From positions 2,170,001 through 2,234,000 of the forward strand of contig OZ345353.1 of assembly GCA_977006965.1 (NCBI GenBank): a stretch of DNA of 64,000 nt, in the 5' to 3' direction. The position numbers and the translations under genes are program-made. The DNA comes from Phymatolithon calcareum (Eukaryota; Rhodophyta; Florideophyceae; Hapalidiales). Numbering within the stretch: the stretch's first letter is position 1; each line of letters begins with the position of its first letter. Below, in pieces: positions 9,049 to 18,545 of this stretch. The notes beneath the pieces were generated by a model, which saw nothing but the letters and a program-made list of their open reading frames with translations, was not told the origin of the DNA and made no database searches.

Positions 9049-9489
9049 TTCCATCTGCAGTATAGTGGTTAAACTGCCTCCGGGGGTGCGCATATGCAGC
9101 AAAAAGAAAGGTCCTGGGTTCGAATCCCAGTTGTGCCTCTTTGCGATGAAGAGTCAGACGCGGTTTTTTCTCCTAATTTCGCGCCACGAGGGCGTTTCGG
9201 TAGTGGGGTTTCCTCATTGCACAATGAGTCCAAGCTAATTACAGTGCATTTTATGGCACAGAAGAAGAGAGCTGTAAAGAAAAGAGTCCAACATTCTGGT
9301 CGTCCACGTGAACTCGCGAATCGTGGAACCACCGCATTTTGCTTCGGATGGAATCGTCTAATGACGAGCGGCAGGCTGAGAAGAAGTGTGCTTACAATTA
9401 GCTAGCAGGATTAACGCCCTGCGGTAATCTAAGTAGAGGAAAAATAGAAAGCACTGCTTGCTAGCCCCCTAGGGGAATAAGCATTCATT
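9049..9489 (+). mobile_element. tRNA-headed SINE with 14-bp target duplication
   Basis: A 441-bp insertion present only in the left arm, flanked by the exact direct repeat ATTACTATCCAGAA at 9,035-9,048 and 9,490-9,503. Its 5' end is tRNA-like: GTATAGTGGTTAAACTGC looks like a D-arm/A box, and CTGGGTTCGAATCCCAG is a perfect T-arm with an exact B box. The acceptor stem does not close, so it is not a functional tRNA. The body from about 9,310 matches 47,640-47,800 inverted. A pol III head, unrelated body and long duplication are the standard SINE plan, mobilised by a LINE in trans. Confidence 0.8.
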
Positions 9490-9540
9490 ATTACTATCCA
9501 GAAACACTACTGTAGTGAGACCGCAAGGGAGATTCGTTTT

Positions 9541-9600
9541 AGCAGCAACTCTCTTCATATAATAGCTCCGCGGAGCTATTATATGAAGAGAGATGCTGCT
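9541..9600. repeat. 60-bp palindrome without spacer
   Basis: The sequence is symmetric about 9,570/9,571 (AGCTCCG|CGGAGCT) for 30 bp each way with a single mismatch. It lies in left-arm-specific DNA beside the SINE and is absent from the right arm. It encodes nothing. It may be a foldback element or the scar of a hairpin-capped end. Confidence 0.85.
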
Positions 9601-9878
9601 ATAAAAATCGCAACCGACAGAAAAAAACTCCGCCACATTAATTTCCGTGAGCCCAAGACTCCGCTGTACGCAACATTCTTGCAACTGACGATTCGTTTAA
9701 CTCGACGAACTGCTCTCCTGTCATCTTGCACAGCATTAGACTTGTTGCAATAATCATCTTTTACTTTCTAGGCCAATTAGAGGAGGTCTACGAACTGCAT
9801 AGCTGGCAGATGCGGTACAGTAGAGCACGATGTTTTTCTAGACGCGAGAAAACATGAGCTGCTGCCACGAAACTGACG

Positions 9879-9885
9879 TACAGTA
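9879..9885. other. TA-CAG-TA excision footprint
   Basis: At the exact position where the right arm carries a 645-bp TA-flanked MITE (17,901-18,545), the left arm reads TACAGTA. That is two TA dinucleotides with the element's terminal CAG between them, the footprint expected after mariner-type excision. The never-inserted state would have a single TA. Confidence 0.7.
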
Positions 9886-10379
9886 GGAAAATGAGAATTT
9901 GGTCCGATAAATATTTAATAGTTCAACTGGAATTCAGCATTTTCTCCGCTCCTTTCACTTACATACAAACTGAGTCCTATTGGCCAGATGATCTTCCCAA
10001 CCCGATCAACCGTCAACCAGGGGAATGTTCTGGGGGGGAGTAACGCAAACTGGTTGTCATACTGCTTTTCTGAAAATGGTTCCGTACAATTTCTATGGTT
10101 CTTTTCACGCGATATGAAAATGTATCATATATGCATGTTTGTAATGGGAAAAAATAAGGTCGGTTGGCACGAACATTGGGAGTTTTGCAATGTAGCGGTA
10201 GATCTCGTTGCAGGACTAGGCTTTGTGGAGAGAAATAATGGGAAATAAAGGCACTACCCTGCTCAGTCGAAGTTTTTTTGATTATCATATAAACTCATAA
10301 TCCAGTCGGCACACGAAGGGGTATCTTTCACAATTAAATTTATGTAACTTGTGAAGTCGACGTTTCTCCCCCCCTTAAC

Positions 10380-10640
10380 ATTCCCCCGCTTCAACTTATG
10401 AAACCTGATGCAGGAAAAATAAGTTGGAAGCTTAAATTTGATTGTTTATATTGATGTGAGGAGGATTTTATAAGTTGTAAATCACTACATTATTCCTCGG
10501 AGAGGAGAAAAAATAAGTTAGATTTTCTAAAGAATTTGAGGAGGTGACGAGGAAAAAATAAGTTTTTTCTCACTTAAATTTTGAGCAGAGCTAAGAACAA
10601 AATAAGTTAGTTTTTTCCAATATTTAGAAGACTTGAACAG
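10380..10640. repeat. Degenerate AAAATAAGTT array (left)
   Basis: The word AAAATAAGTT or a close variant recurs about four to six times, often near GAGGAG or GAGGTGA, in an AT-rich stretch. The right-arm counterpart is 15,690-15,935 in inverse. There is no frame of note. It may be the subterminal region of an old transposon or a transcription-factor site cluster. Confidence 0.45.
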
Positions 10641-10862
10641 AAAATGACAACAGTCTGGGCGTGGACCGCTTTATCATCGTTTCGTTTCGTAGTGGTCCAG
10701 TGAAAGAGTCATTTTTGTACTTTGTGAGGGAACTTCTATTGGCGACCAGCTTGTACTTGTACTTCTCAGAACGGCGTGTTTTCTCACGTCTACAAGAACA
10801 AGTCAGAGTGTGTGATGAAGAAAGAGGAAGAGCGCAATGTGTTCGTTCGTGGGATTAACGCG

Positions 10863-11157
10863 AGGGAGAAGAATTTACTGTTGAAGTTATGCCGAGTGGT
10901 GGTTTCAAGTCGGCGGTTTCAGGGTTAGAAGAAGCGGAAAGTCGATGTATTGCTGTGGGTTCGCCAAAGCGGAATAGGGTGGACTTTGCTATGCGCGCGG
11001 ACTGTGAGACGGAGAATTTTATCGAAGATATTGCAGACGGTGTGTTGGGACCGAAAAACGATATTGTGTCCACAAATAAAGCACAGGGCTAGATATTGGA
11101 TGATATCCTTTTTGCACGACATGGGTTTTCAAGTTCAAGAAAGGACAAAGTCAGAAT
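10863..11157 (+). pseudogene. RUS (DUF647) C-terminal pseudogene, left arm
   Basis: The frame at 10,889-11,092 reads MPSGGFKSAVSGLEEAESRC...DCETE, closely following the C-terminal region of the intact RUS protein at 29,896-31,146. After a stop, the frame continues as ILDDILFARHGFSSS, matching its last residues. The N-terminal membrane part is gone. The right-arm counterpart is at about 15,177-15,475 (-). Confidence 0.8.
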
Positions 11158-11651
11158 AATCGCCCTGGTTGGTTTCTCATGCGTACCCCCCGCACCGCGT
11201 GCCAAAGTTATCATGGCATCGCTCGCTCTACTACAGTATCTGCACGACAAGGGAGCTTACAAAAAAGCTTTCTGGAGCGCCAGCCACTTTTCTGACCAAG
11301 TGCGGGTACGCCGTCTATGAAGAATTTCGCCTGGAAAGACAGTTCAGTTCCCTAAGCCTTTTGAAAGCAGAGACGGAAACAATGGATAAAGACGATAGAA
11401 GCCAAATGAAGGACGATGGATGAGGTTTGCAGTCGCATCTTTCGTTCAGCGTTCTGGAGGACCAAAGAATCAATGCTTTGTTTTAGTTGTTTCAGTGCTC
11501 TGCATTTAATGCACAATCGCACATCTCACGCTTCATCAAGCCAGGGTGACCGGGATACAGTTCAGTACTGTAGTGGTCTCCTGCTGAGATATGTTTCTAG
11601 CGTCAACAAAAAATTGATTAACGAAGTGCACGAACGGGTGGCAATTTCCAC

Positions 11652-12231
11652 TTGCATGGCGCTTCTCACCGCACCATGCACATATACCTGCCAACCAGTG
11701 CCATCCAGGCTCATCCGCGGGATCTCTCAAGAACTCTTGTGCACCCGATTCACGCTTATCCGTGTCCTCCGTGCACTCTCGTGTTGCGGTCTGCACGCCG
11801 CCTTAACTCCGGTTTGAGAAACGGTCTCGTGTACAAGCGATGGCTGGCCGACAATCTGCGCAGCGTCACGGGGCTCAACGCCTCCTGGCAGATGGGGAGC
11901 GAGAAGCGGGCCGCCTATGCCGTCGCCGTTCCGTCACGCCCTCTATGTACGCAGGCGGCTCACTGCATGGATGTATGCATGCATTGTCGTGCCCCTCGCG
12001 GCGCAGGTGCGCAACGCTTCGACATTGATGCGGAGGATTGGACGTCGCCGTGCAGACATATGCTGCCGAAAACCGGCGCAGATTTCGAAGATGCTGTGCG
12101 TGCGCTTGGTGTGCGCAGATTGAAACCGGTTGTTGTGTACTCGGTGTCGGGGCTCATCGGTGCCGCGCGGGCATGGTGGATGGTACGCGTACGGCAAGCT
12201 GGATGCGGGCATTCTGGACGGCGGCTTTCAA
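11652..12231 (+). pseudogene. Sulfurtransferase pseudogene, N-terminal half (left arm)
   Basis: On the plus strand this matches exon 1, the intron and part of exon 2 of the intact gene at 28,342-29,458. Visible pieces are the presequence start MHGASHRTMHIYLPTS, RWLADNLRSVTGLNASW, then after a decayed intron ending GCGGCGCAG|GTGCG the segment RFDIDAEDWTSP...MLPK and SGLIGAARAWWM. The frame is broken and the copy stops at CGGCGGCTTTC, where a templated foldback and then LINE D sequence begin. Inner symmetry with the right arm ends at about 11,862. Confidence 0.8.
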
Positions 12232-12247
12232 GAAAGCCGCCGTCCAG
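12214..12247. repeat. 16-bp stem foldback at the left-arm junction
   Basis: CTGGACGGCGGCTTTC (12,214-12,229), an AA loop, and its exact reverse complement (12,232-12,247) sit at the point where sulfurtransferase sequence meets LINE D. The intact gene has only the first half, so the second half was synthesised by copying back. It overlaps the right-hand 15-bp direct repeat by two bases. Confidence 0.8.
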
Positions 12248-12635
12248 GGTCTCAAGGCTCTTCTCAGCAACCTCGCCGAAGTGTTCCACATAAGAAGAGG
12301 GGTTCCGTGGGGGGAAGCGTCCGAAGTACCATTTCACTGCCAGCATTCTGTGCTTTCGCGATTTGATTAACACGGTCGGGGTGGCGCGCTCTTTCCTGTC
12401 CACCGGGATTTTCGCTTCAATCATTCCTCTGTTCGGCCCCAGGCTTCGCTAAGACGCAGTTTCTCTTCCTTGGGCGTCACCTTCCCTTGCTCCGCCCGGT
12501 CGATCTGCTCGCTGAACAGATCGTGATGTTTCATTCAGGAAATATCCCTTTCTGCGTAGCGAAGGTCTTTGGCTTTGCCTTCGTAATTTGGCTTTTTCTC
12601 GATTTCAAGTTTCTCCTTCAATAGTCGCGCACGAC
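12246..12635 (-). mobile_element. LINE D relic, upstream part
   Basis: On the minus strand this encodes the RT-downstream region of a non-LTR element: a charged stretch ending in PNYEGKAKDLRYAERD, then IPVDRKERATPTVL, then AVKWYFGRFPPRNPSSYV and EKSLETL, directly continuing at 5,472 and below. The motif KWYFGRFPP recurs at 45,025 (KWFFGRFPP) and near 36,870. Stops interrupt it. Confidence 0.7.
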
Positions 12636-12639
12636 CCTA

Positions 12640-12858
12640 TATGCAAGGCCTGTTCAGTGGGAGCCAAGGAGACCGTTGAGCATCTACTCCTACGCTTTAG
12701 TGGACGGACTGTATCAAGAGGCCAGACTATTGGTAGAGTTGGCACCAAACGGTAGAGGAAATTTGCAATGAGAAACCGCTCAAAGTGCTCAAATTCGTGA
12801 ACGACGAGGGGCTGTTTGGAAACCTCCCCAGGCACTAATTTAAGTTAGCTTTTTTCTG
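12640..12858 (+). mobile_element. LINE E 3' fragment
   Basis: Plus-strand pieces AKETVEHLLLRF and KVLKFVNDEGLFGNLPRH-stop resemble the C-terminus found after the RT domain in many LINEs (Cys/His-poor here), followed by the tail CACTAATTTAAGTTAGCTTT. It is frame-shifted and 5'-truncated. Its last 34 bp also occurs at 5,471-5,504. Confidence 0.55.
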
Positions 12859-12885
12859 CGATAAAAGAAAGAAAGGAAGGTTTCG

Positions 12886-13114
12886 AAATGTGCCCAGACT
12901 TGATTCCCGGCCGCGGTTCCGGTATCTCTCCGACAAACTAAGTACAAGCGGACATTTACAACCATCGTATCCTTCGCCGCCGAATGTGCCAGCATCTGCC
13001 TCACGTCTCGCGCAAGCTCACATCTGTACAGCGATACAAACAGGTCATCGTCGGCGACGTCCGCAACCGCATTCAGTGGCCCTTATTCCGTCGGTAGTCC
13101 TTCTGTTTGCCAAC
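12886..13114 (-). pseudogene. Sulfurtransferase pseudogene, middle part (copy a)
   Basis: On the minus strand this matches 28,624-28,850 of the intact gene (segment before the active site, including the region of LARDMRQMLTHAAA and GSGIKSGH), with indels and stops. It is the continuation of the fragment at 4,880-5,165 and is followed by about 80 bp of unrelated sequence before the right arm begins. Confidence 0.75.
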
Positions 13115-13192
13115 TGAGGGCCAATGAACGAAGAGTTCCCGACAGGGAAAATGGGATTGTGTAAACACGCACACAAATTGCTTTTTTTTGGT

Positions 13193-13403
13193 TGCGCAGA
13201 TTGTCGGCCAGCCATCGCGTTTACACGAGACCGTTTCTCAAACCGGAGTTAAGGCGGCGTGCAGACCGCAACACGAGGGTGCACGGAGGGCACGGATAAG
13301 CGTGAATCGGGTGCACAAGAGTGCTTGAGAGATCCCGCGGATGAGCCTGGATGGCACTGGTTGGCAGGTATATGTGCATGGTGCGGTGAGAAGCGCCATG
13401 CAA
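13193..13403 (-). pseudogene. Sulfurtransferase exon 1 pseudogene (right arm)
   Basis: On the minus strand the frame starting at 13,403 reads MHGASHRTMHIYLPTS, the same presequence region as at 11,652, and runs into RWLADNLRN before leaving homology at 13,193. It is separated from the matching middle fragment at 12,886-13,114 by a deletion-replacement. Confidence 0.75.
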
Positions 13404-13818
13404 GTGGAAATTGCCACCCGTTCGTGCACTTCGTTAATCAATTTTTTGTTGACGCTAGAAACATATCTCAGCAGGAGACCACTACAGTACCGTACTGTAT
13501 CCCGGTCACCCTGGCTTGATGCAGCGTGAGATGTGCGATTGTGCATTAAATGCAGAGCACTGAAACAACTAAAACATAGCATTGATTCTTTGGTCCTCCA
13601 GAACGCTGAACGAAAGATGCGACTGCAAACCTCATCCATCGTCCTTCATTTGGCTTCTATCGTCTTTATCCATTGTTTCCGTTACTGCTTTCAAAATGCT
13701 CAGGGAACTGAACTGTCTTCCGAGGCGAAATTCTTCATAGAGGGCGTACCCGCACTTGGTCAGAACAGTGGCTGGCGCTCCAGAAAGCTTTTTTGTAAGC
13801 TCCCTTGTCGTGCAGATA

Positions 13819-15095
13819 CAGTCAACCCTCGATAACTGGATAGCTCCTGTCGGGGGGTCAGAAATCCAGATATCGAGAATATTCTAGGAGTGAATTTATA
13901 TCATATCGCAGAAACTACACGTGTACCTCAGTTTCTACAGACTACAGATTCTATGAAAGAAATCGCTCGGAACTGCAGCATCACTGGAAGATCTGGGTGA
14001 CACCGATGTATCAGTGGATACCTAGGTGTACGCAGCTGCGTAAATGTTGCGCCTGCTCTGAACCAACTGCGGCAAAAGCTTGCAGCGGGTAAGGTTGGAG
14101 AATCTGACGAGCGGTCAGTTGGTATCGCAGTTTTGGACACACTCACAGAAGTCCCAAACCCGCGGTCAGAGTTGGGAATATAGACGCCGTTGACAGCAAC
14201 AGGCTTTACGCAGTGCATGTAGGGGAGATAGTCCCACCGGATGGTACAAAGATAAGCCGGAAAGGCCTGGAGCGCTTTTCGCAGATGGCGACAGACCGAC
14301 CGGAAAAGTCACGAACGTAGATGGAGGCCCCGCCGATAACAGCGATACAGCGGGGGTTGCGCGGGCCAAGTGCGGCGGGAGGTAGCTGATATTGACATGC
14401 TGAATGCGGCGATTGATACTGATATACTTCCTGACGCTGAAAACCCGGGTGACAAAGAATATGCTGGCGAAGGAATTGTAGACATCCTCACAGTTGTAGT
14501 TGCGTATGGGACGGCACTGACGAGATTGGGTTTGCCATGACTTCAGACGGCTGCAGGGGCGCACGTGCAGTTGTAAAGAGCTGGGTCGCTGATGTCTTCG
14601 CAGAAATCCCCATACGCAGATTATGTGGTAGTTAAGATCATGTTCAACGGCACTGTCGGGATTGGGATTGCTGCCGAAATGGATGGCTGCGTGCTGGCGC
14701 AGTGCCAACAGTCCCTGTAGACGTGGTTGGTAATAAGATGCTCACACACTCGAGAACTCTTACAGATGTCGGGCCGCCATAGAGATGGAGGGCTTAGAAA
14801 GCACAGTCCGCGGATGGATGATCTGCGCTCACTTCATTTCTCGTTATGATGGCATTCAGCCTTGTGGACATAAGTGCAGACGCGTAGAATATGCTCCGTG
14901 CCACTTAATCAAACTTTTTTATAGAATTTAAGGTAGGCGCCGTGCCTCCGCCGTCAGGATATTCTACTAAGTGAGTATTCTGGATATCTTAAAATTTCGA
15001 TAAATTTTGGGGTTAACGGTATTCGTGGACGCACGCAATATTCTGGAAACTGAGGATATACGCTTAAAGAGGATCCAGTTATCGAGGGTTGACTG
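13819..15095. mobile_element. pogo/Tigger-like DNA transposon (right arm only)
   Basis: A 1,277-bp insertion with inverted ends CAGTCAACCCTCGATAACTG (plus a few more bases) and its complement, flanked by TA at 13,817-13,818 and 15,096-15,097. The left arm has a single TA at the matching site (near 11,237), proving insertion after the duplication. The ends and TA target resemble pogo/Tigger elements. Interior frames on both strands are short and I do not recognise a transposase, so it is probably a defective copy or one carrying unrelated filler. Confidence 0.88.
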
Positions 15096-15176
15096 TACTG
15101 TAGTAGAGCGAGCGATGCCATGATAACTTTGACACGCGGTGCGGGGGGTACGCATGAGAAACCAACCAGGGCGATT

Positions 15177-15475
15177 AGTCCGACTTTGTCCTTTCTTGAA
15201 CTTGAAAACCCATGTCGTGCAAAAAGGATATCATCCAATATCTAGCCCTGTGCTTTATTTGTGGACACAATATCGTTTTTTGGTCCCAACACACCGTCTG
15301 CAATATCTTCGATAAAATTCTCCGTCTCACAGTCCGCACGCATAGCAAAGTCCACCCTATTCCGCTTTGGCGAACCCACAGCAATACATCGACTTTCCGC
15401 TTCTTCTAACCCTGAAACCGCCGACTTGAAACCACCACTCGGCATAACTTCAATAGCAAATTCTTCTCCCTCGCG
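15177..15475 (-). pseudogene. RUS (DUF647) C-terminal pseudogene, right arm
   Basis: Inverted counterpart of 10,863-11,157. The minus-strand frame 15,242-15,445 carries SGLEEAESRCIAVGSPKRNR and DCETENFIEDIADGVLGPKN, then a stop before the final residues. Only the C-terminal cytosolic part of RUS survives. Confidence 0.8.
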
Positions 15476-15689
15476 TTAATCCCACGAACGAACACATTGC
15501 GCTCTTCCTCTTTCTTCATCACACACTCTGACTTGTTCTTGTAGACGTGAGAAAACACGCCGTTCTGAGAAGTACAAGCTGGTCGCCAATGGAAGGTCCC
15601 ACACAAAGTACAAAAATGACTCTTTCACTGGACCGCAACGAAACGAAACGATGATAAAGCGGTCCACGCCCAGACTGTTGTCATTTTCT

Positions 15690-15935
15690 GTTCAAGTCTT
15701 CTAAATATTGGAAAAAACTAACTTATTTTGTTCTTAGCTCTGCTCAAAATTTAAGTGAGAAAAAACTTATTTTTTCCTCGTCACCTCCTCAAATTCTTTA
15801 GAAAATCTAACTTATTTTTTCTCCTCTCCGAGGAATAATGTAGTGATTTACAACTTATAAAATCCTCCTCACATCAAAATAAACAATCAAATTTAAGCTT
15901 CCAACTTATTTTTCCTGCATCAGGTTTCATAAGTT
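15690..15935. repeat. Degenerate AAAATAAGTT array (right)
   Basis: Inverted counterpart of 10,380-10,640: AACTTATTTT recurs with CTCCTC nearby. No coding capacity is seen. Confidence 0.45.
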
Positions 15936-16435
15936 GAAGCGGGGGAATGTTAAGGGGGGGAGAAACGTCGACTTCACAAGTTACATAAATTTAATTGTGA
16001 AAGATACCCCTTCGTGTGCCGACTGGATTATGAGTTTATATGATAATCAAAAAAACTTCGACTGAGCAGGGTAGTGCCTTTATTTCCCATTATTTCTCTC
16101 CACAAAGCCTAGTCCTGCAACGAGATCTACCGCTACGTTGCCAAACTCCCAATGTTCGTGCCAACCGACCTTATTTTTTTCCATTACAAACATGCATATA
16201 TGATACATTTTCATATCGCGTGAAAAGAACCATAGAAATTGCATGGACCCATTTTCAGAAAAGCAGTATGACAACCAGTGTGCGTTACTCCCCCCAGAAC
16301 ATTCCCCTGGTTGACGGTTGATCGGGTTGGGAAGATCATCTGGCCAATAGGACTCAGTTTGTATGTAAGTGAAAGGAGCGGAGAAAATGCTCAATTCCAG
16401 TTGAACTATTTAAAAATATTTATCGGACCAAGTTC

Positions 16436-17881
16436 CAGGGGTTGCGCCAATTCCATTGCTATCAATTTAATTGCAATTTTTCCCAATTCCACCCAAATTG
16501 GTTCTTCGAACTGAATTGCAATTCGAATTGGTCGCACCTAATACTGAGGATCGACATTAGACCAGGGGAATATCATGGGGGGGGGGGGAGTAAAGCAGAA
16601 TGTTGAGGGAATCAACGTACTCACCTCAAGTTCAGTACGTGGTCTTTGTTTTAGTAATACCCAGAGTACGTAGATGGGAATTAGACACAGCACATTAATC
16701 GGATGCAAGAATCAACGTACTCACCTTATGATCAGTACGTGGACTTTGTTATAGTAATACCCAAAGTACGTTCTGTATGCCATCAAAAAACCTATGAAAC
16801 GTGGGCCATGGCTACTTCTCTCTGTGTTAAATAAAGACGAGATTGAGCTGTTGGACTCCAAACGGTTTCAACGATGGGCCTATGAGAAACTGCCGGATGA
16901 GACAAAAAAACCGGGCGATTCGCCGCAATTTATGTAATCTCAGTCCAGTTATGAACAATGCAACCCGATGTTCTACAACGTATCGCATGATTCAACAGTT
17001 CAATCGTATCAGAAGTGCGTTAATAGCAACAGCGGATGCAGAAGATGCGACCTAGTAATCCATCGAAGGAGCGCGTTCAAGATTAGAGTTGCTAAGTTTG
17101 CTGACCAGCTGGGTGAGATCAACACGGTGACCATGGAGCTGCAAAAGAGGGGTCTAACACTATCAGCTGCACGTATGGCTTTGGATGAGTTACTAGATGG
17201 AATTGATTCTCTCCAATCCATTCCGGAATCAGGATTGTGTCAATGCCAGATGGGTGATTACTATATCTCCCCGACTTCTCAAATCGTGTAAGATGCTTCA
17301 TTTGAGTCAGGAGTGGTGAAAATATAACGTGGGGAGACGAACAGCATGTCAAGCGTTGAGAAAGAGAGGTGCAAGAGGCTATTACAAAGACGAACGGAAC
17401 AGGATGCTGAGATTGATGTGCACGAACCGATGAGTATGGCCGACAGACTGAAGAAACGGAAGAAAAACACCAGAAGCGCGGGGTTGAAGGAATACATTAA
17501 CACCCAATTTATACTGGGGTCCGTTGCTGAGGTGGAGCGACTTTGGTCTATGGCGAAGTATATTCTACAAGACCATAGGAAGGGAATATGTCCTATTGTC
17601 TTTGAGGCGATACTTTTTCTGAAAGTCAACCGCTCCTACTAGGATGAGCAAACCGTGAATCAGGCTATGTCTACGACTGTCAACCAACGTGTCGAGAGGG
17701 CTATCGGAGAAGATAAAGATTACATGCAGCTAGGTGAACTTGCTTGAATAAAGTATTGATGTCTATATTGTGCGAAGCCTTCACATTGCAATGCGAATTG
17801 CTGCAAACAAAACTGAGCAATTAAATTGATGAATTTCATCCTGGACTGCAATCGGAAACAATGGAATTGGCGCAACCCCTG
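16436..17881 (+). mobile_element. hAT transposon (right arm only)
   Basis: A 1,446-bp insertion with perfect 23-bp inverted ends starting CAGGGGTTGCGCCAATTCCA and an exact 8-bp target duplication, CCAAGTTC, at 16,428-16,435 and 17,882-17,889. The left arm carries the empty site once. An 8-bp duplication and CAGGG-type ends are hAT hallmarks. The interior has a decayed transposase C-terminal part, a G12 run at 16,577-16,588 and a roughly 60-bp direct duplication at 16,611 and 16,711. Confidence 0.93.
16843..17700 (+). pseudogene. hAT transposase pseudogene (C-terminal part)
   Basis: Plus-strand frames give FADQLGEINTVTMELQKRG then TLSAARMALDELLD (16,968-17,291), and after a stop and a frame change YINTQFILGSVAEVERLWSM and IVFEAILFLKVNRSY (17,346-17,642). 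The second is the hAT C-terminal dimerisation region, where a W is normally followed by D; here the W codon is a stop. The N-terminal zinc finger and most of the catalytic core are missing, so the element is non-autonomous. Confidence 0.8.
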
Positions 17882-17900
17882 CCAAGTTCTCATTTTCCTA

Positions 17901-18545
17901 CAGTGGGTGTGGCTAATGATGGGATGTGCGGCTAATCGTGGGAAATGGAATTTGTATCATAAAAGTAAAATGGATTCTTAATTTGAGAGTTCTAGTACTT
18001 CAAAAACCTATTATTTTCGGCCTTCTATTGAGAATTGTGCCAAAACGTTTCACACCTCATTGCTGAAAATAGATCCATCGCATTGTACGTGACTTATTCT
18101 ACCGCCATGCATATTTTCGCTCATAAATTCGAAAATGGGCGGGAGCTGTGATCCTCTTCATCACGACACCTCCTCCACTCTAGTGCACTCCAATAGGGCA
18201 ATCTCCACATAACCAGAGGCGCAGAAAAACTAGATGCGTGCACAGCGCATCGCTCGATGTACGGTTGTTAGGATGCACCAGTCGTTTGTGCTGTGCACTT
18301 TCGTGCATATGTCAAAAAATGTAGTAGAAATTTCATCCCACTATTACCCACATTGCGGCCTAAAATAGCAATTTCGTGTTTGTTACATAAAAAGTGTAAA
18401 ATAATAGCACGGCAAACTTTTCAGATGTCGGAATGTGCGCAATGCTGTAGCAGCTATGCCTATAAAATATATTTTGCATTTGACGGGAAATGGATTTTTT
18501 TCTTTTAAATTACTGAAAAAATCCCATAATTTCCCGCACATGCTG
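17901..18545. mobile_element. 645-bp TA-flanked MITE (right arm only)
   Basis: It is flanked by TA at 17,899-17,900 and 18,546-18,547. The ends start CAG and end CTG; the outer 25 bp are imperfect inverted repeats matching at about 18 of 25 positions (CAGTGGGTGTGG versus CAGCATGTGCGG, then both AAT.ATGGGAT). No transposase frame is present. The left arm has TACAGTA at this spot, so the element was probably present there once and excised. Confidence 0.78.

Larger units (their letters stand above)
5505..11862. repeat. Left arm of large inverted duplication
   Basis: This arm is the inverted paralogue of about 13,193-22,318. Paired coordinates sum to 27,811 for the outer part, about 26,330 for the middle and 25,055 for the inner part. 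The steps are explained by insertions: a pogo-like element (1,277 bp plus TA), a hAT element (1,446 plus 8 bp) and a 645-bp MITE in the right arm, and a SINE-bearing insert of roughly 800 bp in the left. Similarity looks well above 90%. Shared contents are a LINE B tail, the DEAD-box pseudogene, the Cys-rich gene, foldbacks, and RUS and sulfurtransferase relics. Confidence 0.93.

Noticed and set aside
9055-9140. Functional tRNA gene
   Set aside because: The T-arm is perfect but the acceptor stem does not pair and the segment heads a SINE with target duplications.
11943-12424. 154-codon minus-strand protein joining LINE D to antisense sulfurtransferase
   Set aside because: It crosses the insertion junction and is a chance fusion of LINE D codons with antisense pseudogene.
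16605-16775. CRISPR-like array
   Set aside because: Only two units with a 100-bp period inside a hAT transposon; no cas genes and a eukaryotic context.
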